Shown here: positions 9,636 to 21,600 of the stretch, piece by piece
Numbering within the stretch: position 1 is the first letter of the stretch
Layout of the letters: every line of letters starts with the position of its first letter
NCBI GenBank assembly: GCA_037974335.1
Contig: CM075734.1
Location: forward strand, 28,897,695 to 28,961,694
DNA from: Prionace glauca
Taxonomy: Eukaryota; Chordata; Chondrichthyes; Carcharhiniformes; Carcharhinidae
DNA length: 64,000 nt
Direction of reading: 5' to 3'
Translations under genes and position numbers: made by a program
Notes under the pieces: model-generated
Seen by the model: the letters and a program-made list of their open reading frames with translations, nothing else
What the model was told of the DNA's origin: nothing
Databases searched by the model: none

Positions 9636-12600
9636 GTAAGTTTCTGAATTTAAAAAGTGAATTTTCCTACAGATGTATGATGTTCGTATATAAAGTCTTC
9701 TGTGTGTGAGTGACCAGTCGGCCTTCAGCAGGATCAGTACAGATTCACCGAATGTGTTGCCTGACGTGTTAGTGTAAGGGCTTGCTGCATAAATAATGTT
9801 TGTATTCACTCACATAGAAGGCCCAGGGAGGAATTAATCAAGGTCTTTACACTGAGAAAGAGATTTGAAAGGGCAGGTACAGAGAAAACATTTGCCTGGA
9901 CACATAATCTTATATTACAGCTGGCCCATTTAAGAGTGAATTAGGAAAATGTACATCACACAGATGACAGTAGAAATAGGAAAGTCTCTCCCAAAGATTC
10001 TGAATTATGTATCAATTGAAATTTTCAAGATTAAAATTGATTATTTTTTATTAGTGTGGCATCTGTGTAATATGTCCATGATCTTCATATGGGTTTGTAT
10101 TTTGAAAAAGCACCTTGACCATAGAGAATTTAGCACGGTGACCTTCTTTTGTGTTTTGTGTACGGGAACATGGATGTATTCACATCTTGAGCATGTCTCT
10201 GGGTAGTCACTTAAAATGCAAACTACCTTCCCAGGTACCACATACTCCTTGCCATTTTGGGTAGAAAATAAAAATAATTGATATACTTGCAGGTCTCATT
10301 GAGATGGAAAAGTAAATAAAGGTTTTGGAGACTATTCATTATTGGAGTAATACAGGGATATCAAACATTCCCCGTGGTTTGACAATTGCTTAACCACCTA
10401 ACTATTTGAGTGTATAATGGAAACACATTGTGGTGACATGACAGAAACTGGCCAGTCATACAAAGTACCTTATTAGTCCACAAAGCGAGCAAATGACAGG
10501 AAGGCTGGGATACCGAGGCTATATAGGCACTCATAAAGGAAGGAATTCTAGAAATCTAGAAATTCAGCGGAGGAAGTGAAGTGGGTCAGTTATTTTAGTT
10601 GCAGATGTTATATTCATTACAGGGGTTCAACCATAACTTCAAGCAGAAACCTACTGGTGGATGGAATAAGTTCAAAGCCAAAAACTTCCAGAGTCAATTG
10701 TTTTCAGTGAATGAAGAATCCTCAGGCCTGGAACATTCCAGGAACTAACTCTGGGAATTTTTTTCAGTCTCTTTAAGAAGTCTAAGCACATGCTACCTCT
10801 TGTATTGTCATTTTTTTTGTGTATGCAAGATTTTGTGTCAATGAGTGAGCGTGTGCTGTCCTGATTACTTTTCTGGTGTTGGGAAAGAAACATGTGGGGG
10901 GCAAATCTCACATCCCGCTGTGCTGGGCATCAGGTCGCGAGCGCATCTCCCAGCATCGGATTTCTGACACAGTCAGCACTGCACCAGAAATAATGTGCAT
11001 CTGCCTTACATATACAGGCCTTTATTTGAATGTATTTTAAATGTAATTAGTGGGCCAGGGACTGAAGTCTCTGGTTCTGCTGGCATCTGCCCCCGCCAGG
11101 AGTGGTTCACTTCAGCGGGGACTGCCAGCAGGGGGACCACGCTGGAGTGAAGTGGGCAGCAATTGGGGCCCTCCAGAGTTCTGACAGTGGTCAGGGTGTG
11201 CCCCCTTGGCAGTGGCATCAGCGATTGGAAAGCTGATATGTGCCACTGCAAATCTCAGCGCTGACAGATCAGTGCATGCGCATTGGCACGCTCAGCGCTG
11301 TGCTGCTGGTCTCTGCAGTGGAATAGGCCACATGTCCTGATTTTTAACAGGATTCATGTGGTGCACTCTGCAGTGCACAGAGTGTTGGAAATTATTCTCC
11401 CACCACCTATGGAAAAAAACGTGATTTACTCCAGTTTCCAACACTTTGATTGGGATTTTAAGACCTTGCTCAAGTGAGATAGGAAATTCTCGCCTGAGAT
11501 CAATGGAGGTTTCCGTTGCTGGATCATCACCCATTCCAATTCTGTGGTGGGTGAGGTGGTAAAGTTCCGGCATTAGAATTTTTTTGGGAGAATCCGACCC
11601 TGTTTTTCTTCAGTTTAATCCTATGAAAAAGCTTGACTTATGTCTGTTCTTGAAAGTTTCAGCACAGGGATTGAATATAAAAGTAGGGAGGTCTTGCTGC
11701 AGCTGTATAGAGCACTGGTGAGGCCGCAGCTGGAGTACTGTGTGCAGTTTTGGTCGCCGCACTTACGCAAGGATATTTTGATCTTAGAGGGAGTGCAGAG
11801 GAGGTTTACTAGGCTGATTCCGGAGTTGAGGGGGTTGAACTATGAGGAGAGACTGAATAAACTAAGCTTGTACTCATTAGAGTTTAGAAGAATGAGGGGA
11901 GATCTTATTGAGACATATAAGATGTTGAATGGGATGGATAGGATAGAGGTGGAGAGGCTCTTCCTGCTCAGAAAGGACACAACCTCAGGATAAAGGGGGG
12001 GCGGTTTAGAACGGAGTTGAGGAGGAACTTCTTCACTCAAAGGATGGTGAATCTCTGGAATTCTCTGCCCGTTGAAGTGGTGGAGGCTGCCTCGCTCAAT
12101 ATTTTTAAGTCGCAGGTTGATAGGTTTCTGATAGGCAAGGGGATTAAGGTTTATGGGGAGAGGGCGGGAATGTGGAACTGAGCCACGACAGATCAGCCAT
12201 GATCTTATTGAATGGCTCGAAGGGCTAGATGGCCTACTCCTGCTCCTATTTCTTATGTTCTTATGTTCAAGTGTTAATACACCTCTGAAAACACATTGGG
12301 CCCAATTTTACCATTGCGTAGTGGGCACGAAAATGTGGTAAAGTCAGGCGTGAGGTCATTAATGTAATTTGCTCCCATGTCCACGCAGATGCCCACTTTA
12401 CCATGGCCCAAAAATTTGCATGCATTTAAATTGAATTAATGGGCTTCTCACCCAACTTTACCAGCATTTCCCCTTCATCATCGCGTTCATGAATCCAGAT
12501 TCAGCACAAAATAGACCAGACAAAATAGGTCTGTTTCGGGTGCTCCAGCTTATGAAGAGGTGAGTTCAGAGCACCCAACGGCTCTCTGACTCAGATTGGT

Positions 12601-15600
12601 GATGGGAGGGGGTTAGGGTGAGGGGGGCCAGATCATTTTCTGGTGAGGGGAGGGGTAGGCGGCGGGAGAAGGGAGGCCAGATCATTTTCTGGTTGGCGGG
12701 GGGGGGGGGGGGGGGGGGCAGGTCAGATGTATCTCTGGTGAGGAGGGGGGAGGAGGCCAAATTGTTATCTGCTAGGGTGGGGGTGGGGGTGGGGGTGGGG
12801 GAAGGCAGTGAGAGTCCAGATTGTTGTCGGGTGGTGGGGTGGGGTGGGGTGGGGGGGAGCGGTTACAGGGGGACTGCTGCCATCTGCGGGCAATTGATGG
12901 GGGTGAAGGAGGGCAGAGGGTTGCGGTCTGGGAAGGTGGGCAGATGGGGGAGGGGGCAGTTATGTTGAGGGGGTGGGGTGATGTCTATGGGGGCTATCGC
13001 TGCCGGGCTGCTTCATCCACTTTTTGTGGCCTGGGAGTGATGTGATAGGGGCGCAGTTTTCAATTTTTTTTTTCCTCACTGTGCATGTGCTGTTCAAAGC
13101 TTCCATCGGAGATGCAATGCTTCCAGGGTAATAAGCCCCATGATTCAGATTTGTGATTTTTTTTCAAGCTAAGTGCATATGGGAGCGCCTGAGAACAGAT
13201 TCCCAGAGGAATTGTGCCCAGGTTCAGCACGTAGAATCAAAATGGTAAAATCGGGCCCATCATGTTGCGGTTAATCGAATGGGGAATCATCTTTCTCTCG
13301 TTTGTAACATTAGGTAGGAATGTGGAAGGATGTGGAGCTAAACGGAATAAATAGAATTGTGGCGCAGATCAACTTCAATCTAACTGAGTGGTGGAAGAGG
13401 CTGGGTTACTGAATATCTGACTCCGGTTCTTATTTATAAGTCACAATGTTCCCGTCACGGCAGCTGGTTGTTAACCGGTATTCTCTGTACTGTGCTATCT
13501 GCTGGTTCTCTGTACTGTGCTATCTGCTGGTTCTCTGTGCTGTGCTATCTGCTGGTTCTCTGTGCTGTGCTATCTGCTGGTTCTCTGTGCTGTGCTATCT
13601 GCTGGTTCTCTGTGCTGTGCTATCTGCTGGTTCTCTGTGCTGTGCTATCTGTTGGTTCTCTGTACTGTGCTATCTGCTGGTTCCCTGTGCTGTGCTATCT
13701 GTTGGTTCTCTGTGCTGTGCTATCTGTTGGTTCTCTGTACTGTGCTATCTGCTGGTTCTCTGTACTGTGCTATCTGTTGGTTCTCTGTGCTGTGCTATCT
13801 GTTGGTTCTCTGTGCTGTGCTATCTGTTGGTTCTCTGTACTGTGCTATCTGCTGGTTCTCTGTGCTGTGCTATCTGCTGGTTCTCTGTGCTGTGCTATCT
13901 GTTGGTTCTCTGTGCTGTGCTATCTGTTGGTTCTCTGTACTGTGCTATCTGCTGGTTCTCTGTACTGTGCTATCTGCTGGTTCTCTGTGCTGTGCTATCT
14001 GCTGGTTCTCTGTGCTGTGCTATCTGCTGGTTCTCTGTACTGTGCTATCTGTTGGTTCTCTGTGCTGTGCTATCTGTTGGTTCTCTGTGCTGTGCTATCT
14101 GCTGGTTCTCTGTGCTGTGCTATCTGCTGGTTCTCTGTGCTGTGCTATCTGCTGGTTCTCTGTGCTGTGCTATCTGCTGGTTCTCTGTACTGTGCTATCT
14201 GCTGGTTCTCTGTGCTGTGCTATCTGTTGGTTCTCTGTACTGTGCTATCTGCTGGTTCTCTGTACTGTGCTATCTGCTGGTTCTCTGTACTGTGCTATCT
14301 GCTGGTTCTCTGTGCTGTGCTATCTGCTGGTTCTCTGTGCTGTGCTATCTGTTGGTTCTCTGTACTGTGCTACTGCTGGTTCTCTGTGCTGTGCTATCTG
14401 CTGGTTCTCTGTACTGTGCTATCTGCTGGTTCTCTGTGCTGTGCTATCTGTTGGTTCTCTGTACTGTGCTACTGCTGGTTCTCTGTGCTGTGCTATCTGT
14501 TGGTTCTCTGTGCTGTGCTGTCTGTTCATTCTCTCTCACTGCAATGAACACTGAATTATTACTGTCTTTATCTGGATTGTTTCAGGTCCAGTCCCCTCTG
14601 TCAGAGGATCTGAAGTGCGAGGATTCCTGGGACAGTCAGTCACACTGCCCTGCACGTACTCTGTCACACGGGATGGTAAAACTGAAATGTGCTGGGGCAG
14701 GGGACAGTGCCCTGTATTCGACTGTTCACAAACACTGATTAAAACAAATGGGAAAACTGTAACTTACACAATCTCCACAAAATTCCATCTTGATGGTAAA
14801 ATAGAGGAAGGGGATGTATCTCTCACCGTGGATGATCTCAGTGAAGGAGACAGTGGCTGGTATTGCTGCCGTGTAGAGATTCCCGGCCTTTTTAATGATC
14901 AGAAAGTGAATTTCAATCTGTTGGTTTTGGAGGGTAAGTCTGTTCAATATTATCCATTACTGATATTTCTCCCGTTTCAATACTGATCCTAGATTTATTG
15001 TTGATGTCAGTGTTGAATATCGAGGGATGAAGCCGGGACGTCCCGCTCCCGCTTGCGTCCACTCGGTTAAAATTGCGCCCCCGCCCGCGACAATACGGAA
15101 GGTGAGGCGGTACGTTTGATGCACACAGACAACGAGCCTGTGACCTTTCCGTACAGAAGCGCTGTGTATATTGGTGACAGTGATAGAACGTGGGCAGGAG
15201 AGATATTTCACAGCTAAAGACGAATGAACTGTATCCCTGGGTGTACACTGCACTCCCGTTGAATGTAGAATGAGATTTAAATATTTGAAAGCAGCAAATA
15301 ACAAATGTAACAATTATTACATGTAGCTAAAAATATACAGTACACGAATATTATGTTATAGTATTTATTGTACATGATTATTTTTCGATGGGTGATTTCC
15401 GAGTTCACTGGACAACTAAATGATTTCATTCGTTGTTTCATGTGAAGCTGTGAAGTAGTCCCATACTTCACCATAAAACAAAGCCACAGGGCTAGCCTTG
15501 CTCAGAAATCCAACATTTACTTTGGTTTTATTTCCTTCCTGTTGGATGTTGCTCTGTACTTTAACTGGTTCTGCTGAAATGTCCTCCATCATATATTGTC

Positions 15601-18600
15601 CAGTTTTTCTTTCTGCCTGTAGTTTTGCTTCAGTTTTCTCAGTTGCTGCTGGCAATCCAATGATACCAAACACAGAGATGGAGATGGATATTTGTTTAGT
15701 GGATCTGAACATGTAGAAACTTTGTGATGGAGAGAAACATGATGTGAGTGAGGGGCGAATCAATGCAGCTCAATGATTACAGTAACATTTTGTTTGACAC
15801 TGCAGACTTCACTTTCTCCTTCTCATGATCTCTTTTACACAAGTGAGGCTTCATGTTACTAAGTGTTCCATGTCAAATATAGTGACAAATACACCTTTTT
15901 TTTGGAGCAGAGATATGAGGGTAGAACAGGAAGCTTTCACTGGGTAGCAGTAAGTAGAAATGCCTTAAGCAGAAATGCCACATGCAGTGGAGTGCCCCAG
16001 GGGTCGGTGCTGGGGCCTCAGCTTTTTATCATTTATATAGATGATCTGGAGGAGGGAACTGAGTGTAGGGTGTCGAAATTTGCTGATGACACCAAGATTG
16101 GTGGAACGACAAATTGTGCGGAGGGTGTGGAGAGTCTGCAGAAGGATCTAGATAGGCTGGGTGAATGGGCCAGGAAATGGCAAATGGAATTTAATGTTGG
16201 CAAGTGTGAGGTGGTCCACTTTGGTAGGAAGAATGGTAGGAAGGACTATTACTTACGGGGCGAAAAACTGCAGCAGGCGACGGTGCAGAGGGACCTCGGG
16301 GTCCTTGTGCATGAGGCGCAGAAACCCAGCTTGCAGGTGCAGCAGGTTGTCAGGAAGGCGAATGGGACGCTGGCCTTAATAGCGAGGGGGATTGAATATA
16401 AAAGTAGGGAGGTCTTGTTGCAGCTGTATAGGACATTGGTGAGGCCACAGTTGGAGTACTGTGTGCAGTTTTGGGCGCCACACCTGCGCAAAGATATTTT
16501 GGCCTTGGGGGGAGTGCAGAGGAGGTTTACTAGGCTGATACCGGAGTTGAGGGGGTTGAACTATGAGGAGAGGCTGAATAAACTAGGCTTGTACTCGTTA
16601 GAGTTTAGAAGAATGAGGGGAGATCTCATTGAGACGTATAAGATGACGAATGGGATGGATAGGATAGAGGTGGAGAGACTCTTCCCTTTCAAAAAAGACA
16701 GTAGGACTAGGGGGCACAGCCTCAAGATAAAAGGGGGGGCGGTTTAGAACAGAGTTGAGGAGGAACTTCTTCACTCAAGGGTGGTGAATCGTTGAAGGAG
16801 GCTGCCTCGCTAAATATTTTTAAGACGCGGGTTGATGGGTTTTTGATAAGAGAGGGGATTAAGAGTTATGGGGAGAAAGTGGGAAAGTGGAACTGAGCAG
16901 CGACAGATCAGCCATGATCTTATTGAATGGCGGGGCAGGCTCGAAGGGCTGGATGGCCTACTCCTGCTCCTATTTCTTATGTTCTTATGTTCTTAGTTCA
17001 CTGAATCCCTACAGTTCAGAAGAGGCCATGCGGCTCATTGAGTCTGCTCTCTGACAGAGTAACTTACCCAGGTCCTCTCTCCTGCTGTATTCCCATAACT
17101 CCACACATTTCCCACGGCTAATCCATCCAACCCACACGTTCTGGAACATTAGCGGGGCAACTTGCCATGGTCAATGACCTAACCTGCACACCTTTGGACT
17201 GTGGGAGGAAACTGGAGTTCGTGGAGGAAACTCACACAGTCACAGGGAAAATGTGCAAACTCCACAGTCTTCCAAGGCTGGAATTGAACATGTCTCTAGA
17301 GCAGTGCTAACCACTGTGCCACAAGTCCATCCTACTCTGCCATTATGCTGCCCAGGTGATCAACAGAATAGCTCCATGATTTCCAGAAATAGAAAGGAAA
17401 AAATGCTCAAGACTGCTCAAGAGAAGCATCCAATGCTTCTCTTCACCCTCAAAGGAATTTCACTTTGCCAATTTGGAACAATGAATGACTGTGTATAAAA
17501 ATGCAATATCTATGAACAGTGTTTCACAGTATCACAAATTCTTAAGGCACAGAAAAGAGCAATTCAATCCATGGTGTCTGCACAGGCTCTTCAAATAAGC
17601 AACTCACGCAGTTCATCGCCATTCCATCATCTTCTTCTCTTTCAGAGAACAGTGTAATTCCCTTTTGAATGCTTCAATTAAGCCTCCCTCCACCACACTC
17701 TCATGCAATGCATTCTGACCTTAACCACTCACTATTCTCCAAGGAAAACAGTCCCAGTTTCACCAATGTATTTTCATAACTGAAGTTCCTCATCACTGGA
17801 AAGATTCTCATGAATGTTTTCTGCATCATCTCTAATGCTTTCACATCCTATTTAAAATATCAGTGCACAGGACAGGATACAATACTTTTCCTGAGGCTGA
17901 ACCTCCTTGCTCTTGTACTTTATACCCCTATCAAAAAAGCCTAGTTTATTATATGATTGATTAACCACTTTCTCAACCTGTGTTGCCACTTCTAATGACT
18001 TATGTATATATTGTCCACATCCTTTTCCCTTACAGTCGCATCCTTTATTTTATATTGGCTCTCCTTGTCCTTCCTTTCACATGAATCACTTCACTTTTCT
18101 CTGCATTCAATTTTATCTGCCAACTGTCTATTCATGCCACCAACTTGTCTGTGTTCTTTGAAGTTCTACACTATCTTACTCACAGCTGACAATCTATGAT
18201 CTACAATGTTGAAATTGTGCCTGGAATGCCTGCTAATTAATACATTCAGGAAAAGCAAGGGTCCCCACACTGATTACTGAGGAATGCCACTAAAATCCTT
18301 CCTCCAGCATGGAAACAACCATTAACTAGCACTCTTTGTTTCTTGTTGCTTAGCCAATCCATATCCATGTTGCTAATGCTCTTTTTATTCAATAAGCTCG
18401 TAAGTCTGTTGTACTGCCAGTGATGCAGCAGTTTACAACTTATGTCAGCGCTAGCAGGACCTAGTGTTCTCCAGGAAGTATCTTGATAGTCAGCGGAAGC
18501 AGAGGGAAAGACTGTGCTGGCCTCAGTTCAGTGCTGGTATCTCTTGACCAACCCACCACTATTGAAGACTCAGTTACCCTCTAGCTCAGAGAACCCAGGT

Positions 18601-21600
18601 GTCGAGCTGCACCACTCCACAAGGGTCCGGAAGGCTCCAGAGCGACTGACTTTGTGAACTTTGCTGAATGGCCACAGTTTGTAAATTTTATTAGCCCACA
18701 GCATTAACCTGGCTACCAGGTGGCACAATCTAGCAATGTATTGACAAATATTGTTCCATTTAGTGCTCTATATGTGGCATGGTAGCATAGTGGTTAGCAC
18801 TGTTGCCTCACAGTGTCAGGGACCTGGGTTCTATTCCAGCCTTGAGTGACCGTGTGGAATTTGCACATTCTCCCTGTGTCTGCGTGTGTTCCCTCTGTGT
18901 GCTGTGATTTCCTCTGACATGTGTAGATTAGGGTCATTATTGGGGTAATTATGATGAATTGCGGGATAGGACACTTGGTGGGTCTCTTTGGTGTGTTAGT
19001 GCTGACTTGGTGGGATGAGTAGACTTTTGCACTATAGGGATTCTGTGATTTTACTAAGCATAAAACTCCTGTGAACAGAAATTGCACCTGGCGAAAAAAC
19101 TCAAAACCAAAGATGTCCATGTTTTTGTGTTTTATTATCTGCCTCATTTTGAATATTTTGCCCAAACAAAATTCAATTCAGAGGCAAGCATTTTCCATTT
19201 ACAAAAAAAGGAATTAGAGTAAAGAGCTTGATCTACCTTACTTTTACAGGTCTAACTAGCCAGTTCAAGAGTATCCATTGTAAAGACTTGCCGATGGATA
19301 TAATCTGTAGACTGAATGATACAATATATGGGGTTTAGTACTGAGTGAGTTTGACTGTACTGGGATTCTCCTAAAAACTTTCTAAGTGTGGAATTCGCCT
19401 AACAACTGGAGTAAATCCCATTGATTTGTTTCAGTGGGGTTTTCAAAATTCTTCCACACTCTGTGCATCACAGAGTGCCCTAGCGTGAATCACATTGAAA
19501 AGTTGAGGACAGGGTGTATTCCTGCTGGTGAGGCTGGCAGTACGCGCTGAGCGAGCCATTGTGCATGCGCTGATCTATCAGTGCTGACAGTGGTGCATGC
19601 ACAGTAGCCCGCAGTGATGGCATCCTGATTGCTTGCCAATCCCGCAACCCCACATCAATAAGAATCTGAAGAGTAGTCCTGGCTTTAAATTAGGTCAAAT
19701 TTTGCAAATAGATGAGTGGAGCCACTTGTGATTAGCTGGCAGAAAGCTTGCTAAACGGACTTCGTTCTCTTTGTAACAGCCCAGTGAACTATCTTAGGAA
19801 AAAGGGTACAGCTTTCTCTGTTACTAAAAGAGTGGGTGGCTGTTTCTGCCAATTTAAAGTTGCAGTTTGGAGTTTTGACCCTTCAAATGGCAATCTATCA
19901 TCTGGTCATTGGTACTCATTTGGCTCCTTATCAATTGCATCATTGAGATATTGATACTGAAATACTGTTAGCTTTGCTTGTCCGCGTGGTGCCAATGTTG
20001 TTTTGTTTGCCAAAGCAAACACTTTGGGACAGGGAAGGGAAAATCGGGCAGTGTTCTCACTTCAGATTGTAATTTTCTGGACAGTTTTCTCTCTCCTGAT
20101 TGTCATTCACTGGGCAGTGTTCTCACTCCTGATTGTCATTTACTGGGCAGTGTTCTCACTCCTGATTGTCATTTACTGGGCAGTGTTCTCACTCCTGATT
20201 GTCATTTACTGGGCAGTGTTCTCATTTCAGATTATAATTTCCTGGACAGTGTTCTCACTCCTGATTTGTCATTTCCTGGATAGTGTTCTCACTCCTGATT
20301 GTCATTTACTGGGCAGTGTTCTCATTTCAGATTGTCATTTACTGGGCAGTGTTCTCACTCCTGATTGTCATTTACTGGGCAGTGTTCTCACTCCTGATTG
20401 TCATTTACTGGGCAGTGTTCTCACTCCTGATTGTCATTAACTGGGCAGTGTTCTCACTCCTGATTGTCATTAACTGGGCAGTGTTCTCACTCCTGATTGT
20501 CATTTACTGGGCAGTGTTCTCACTCCTGATTGTCATTTACTGGGCAGTGTTCTCATTTCAGATTATAATTTCCTGGACAGTGTTCTCACTCCTGATTTGT
20601 CATTTCCTGGATAGTGTTCTCACTCCTGATTGTCATTTACTGGGCAGTGTTCTCACTCCGGATTTGTCATTTCCTGGATAGTGTTCTCACTCCTGATTGT
20701 CATTTACTGGGCAGTGTTCTCACTCCTGATTGTCATTTACTGGGCAGTGTTCTCACTCCTGATTGTCATTTACTGGGCAGTGTTCTCACTCCTGATTGTC
20801 ATTAACTGGGCAGTGTTCTCACTCCTGATTGTCATTAACTGGGCAGTGCTGCCACTGCTGACAGTGGACAATTCTGCTGGCGTCAATTACCCTAAACTGA
20901 AATCACACAGCTGTAGATATTGGTGAACAAATCTGGTACAGCAAAATTAACTTTATGTTTGCTGAGGAAAGCCAGTGGCTTTGAGCTGTTCTATATATTT
21001 CAGTAACTAAATTTTGAACTCAATTCTGAAGTTGTTTCTTACAAACAGAAAATTGTGGATTACAAATGCTCCATTTACGAAAAGCATGTATAATTTCACA
21101 ACTCTATTCCATTCCATGGAACAACATGACCAAAAGCGTTGACTATGAGGATAATCAGGAAGAAGGTTTCAGGCAACTTACACATTCCCTTTCCAGTTGA
21201 ATTGTCCATGATCATCTCATTTGATTACTGTTCCACTGAAGGCAATACTAAGTCTCCATTCTATAACAGCTCACCATCTACCTACTATAGGCTATTTAGA
21301 GCGTCCACTTAGCCACAATGCTAAAATCAAAGTGACCACAAGAAGACTGAATCAACTTTATCCAAATCATTCAATATTCCATTCAAAAATCAACTAATCA
21401 TTCCTGTCCATTCCAATCATCCCTGTATCCTGAGTGTCTTTGCTGGTCCTACTGCTCCGACACAATGCCACCATAGTGGCTACAATATGCAGATTGACAC
21501 TGACACTGCAGATAACCTTGCTGGCCAATCTCCAGGGGCTCTGAGCCTCATCAGCTCAACTTCAAACTGTGTTCACTTGGCATCTAAAGCATCAGTCTGG

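Larger units (their letters stand above)
780..10130 (+). repeat. Segmental duplication, copy 1
   Basis: Colinear with 25205-35240, broken by insertions. Matching blocks: 780-1212 / 25205-25740; 4345-5620 / 27175-28620; 5640-6486 / 29990-30640; 6490-7270 / 30955-31858; 7605-8470 / 31860-32605; 8824-9175 / 32606-32960; 9175-10130 / 34380-35240. It joins the 3' end of TIM gene A to the first exon of gene B. Insertions private to this copy include the SINEs at 7272-7602 and 8474-8823. Confidence 0.85.

Noticed and set aside
12618-13045. Gly/Arg-rich frames
   Set aside because: G-rich interior of family A TIR element; no homologous coding in the second copy.
13446-14738. Open frames of 430, 359 and 345 codons in all three + frames
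   Set aside because: They are the 25-bp minisatellite read in three registers; only the last part overlaps the true IgV exon, and in another frame.
20047-20850. CRISPR-like array
   Set aside because: The repeats are contiguous with no unique spacers, and the sequence is vertebrate; it is a minisatellite.
19978-20926. Several 100-150 codon hydrophobic frames with repeated 'LLIVIYWAVFS'
   Set aside because: Translation of the 33-bp minisatellite; no start context, splice logic or conservation.
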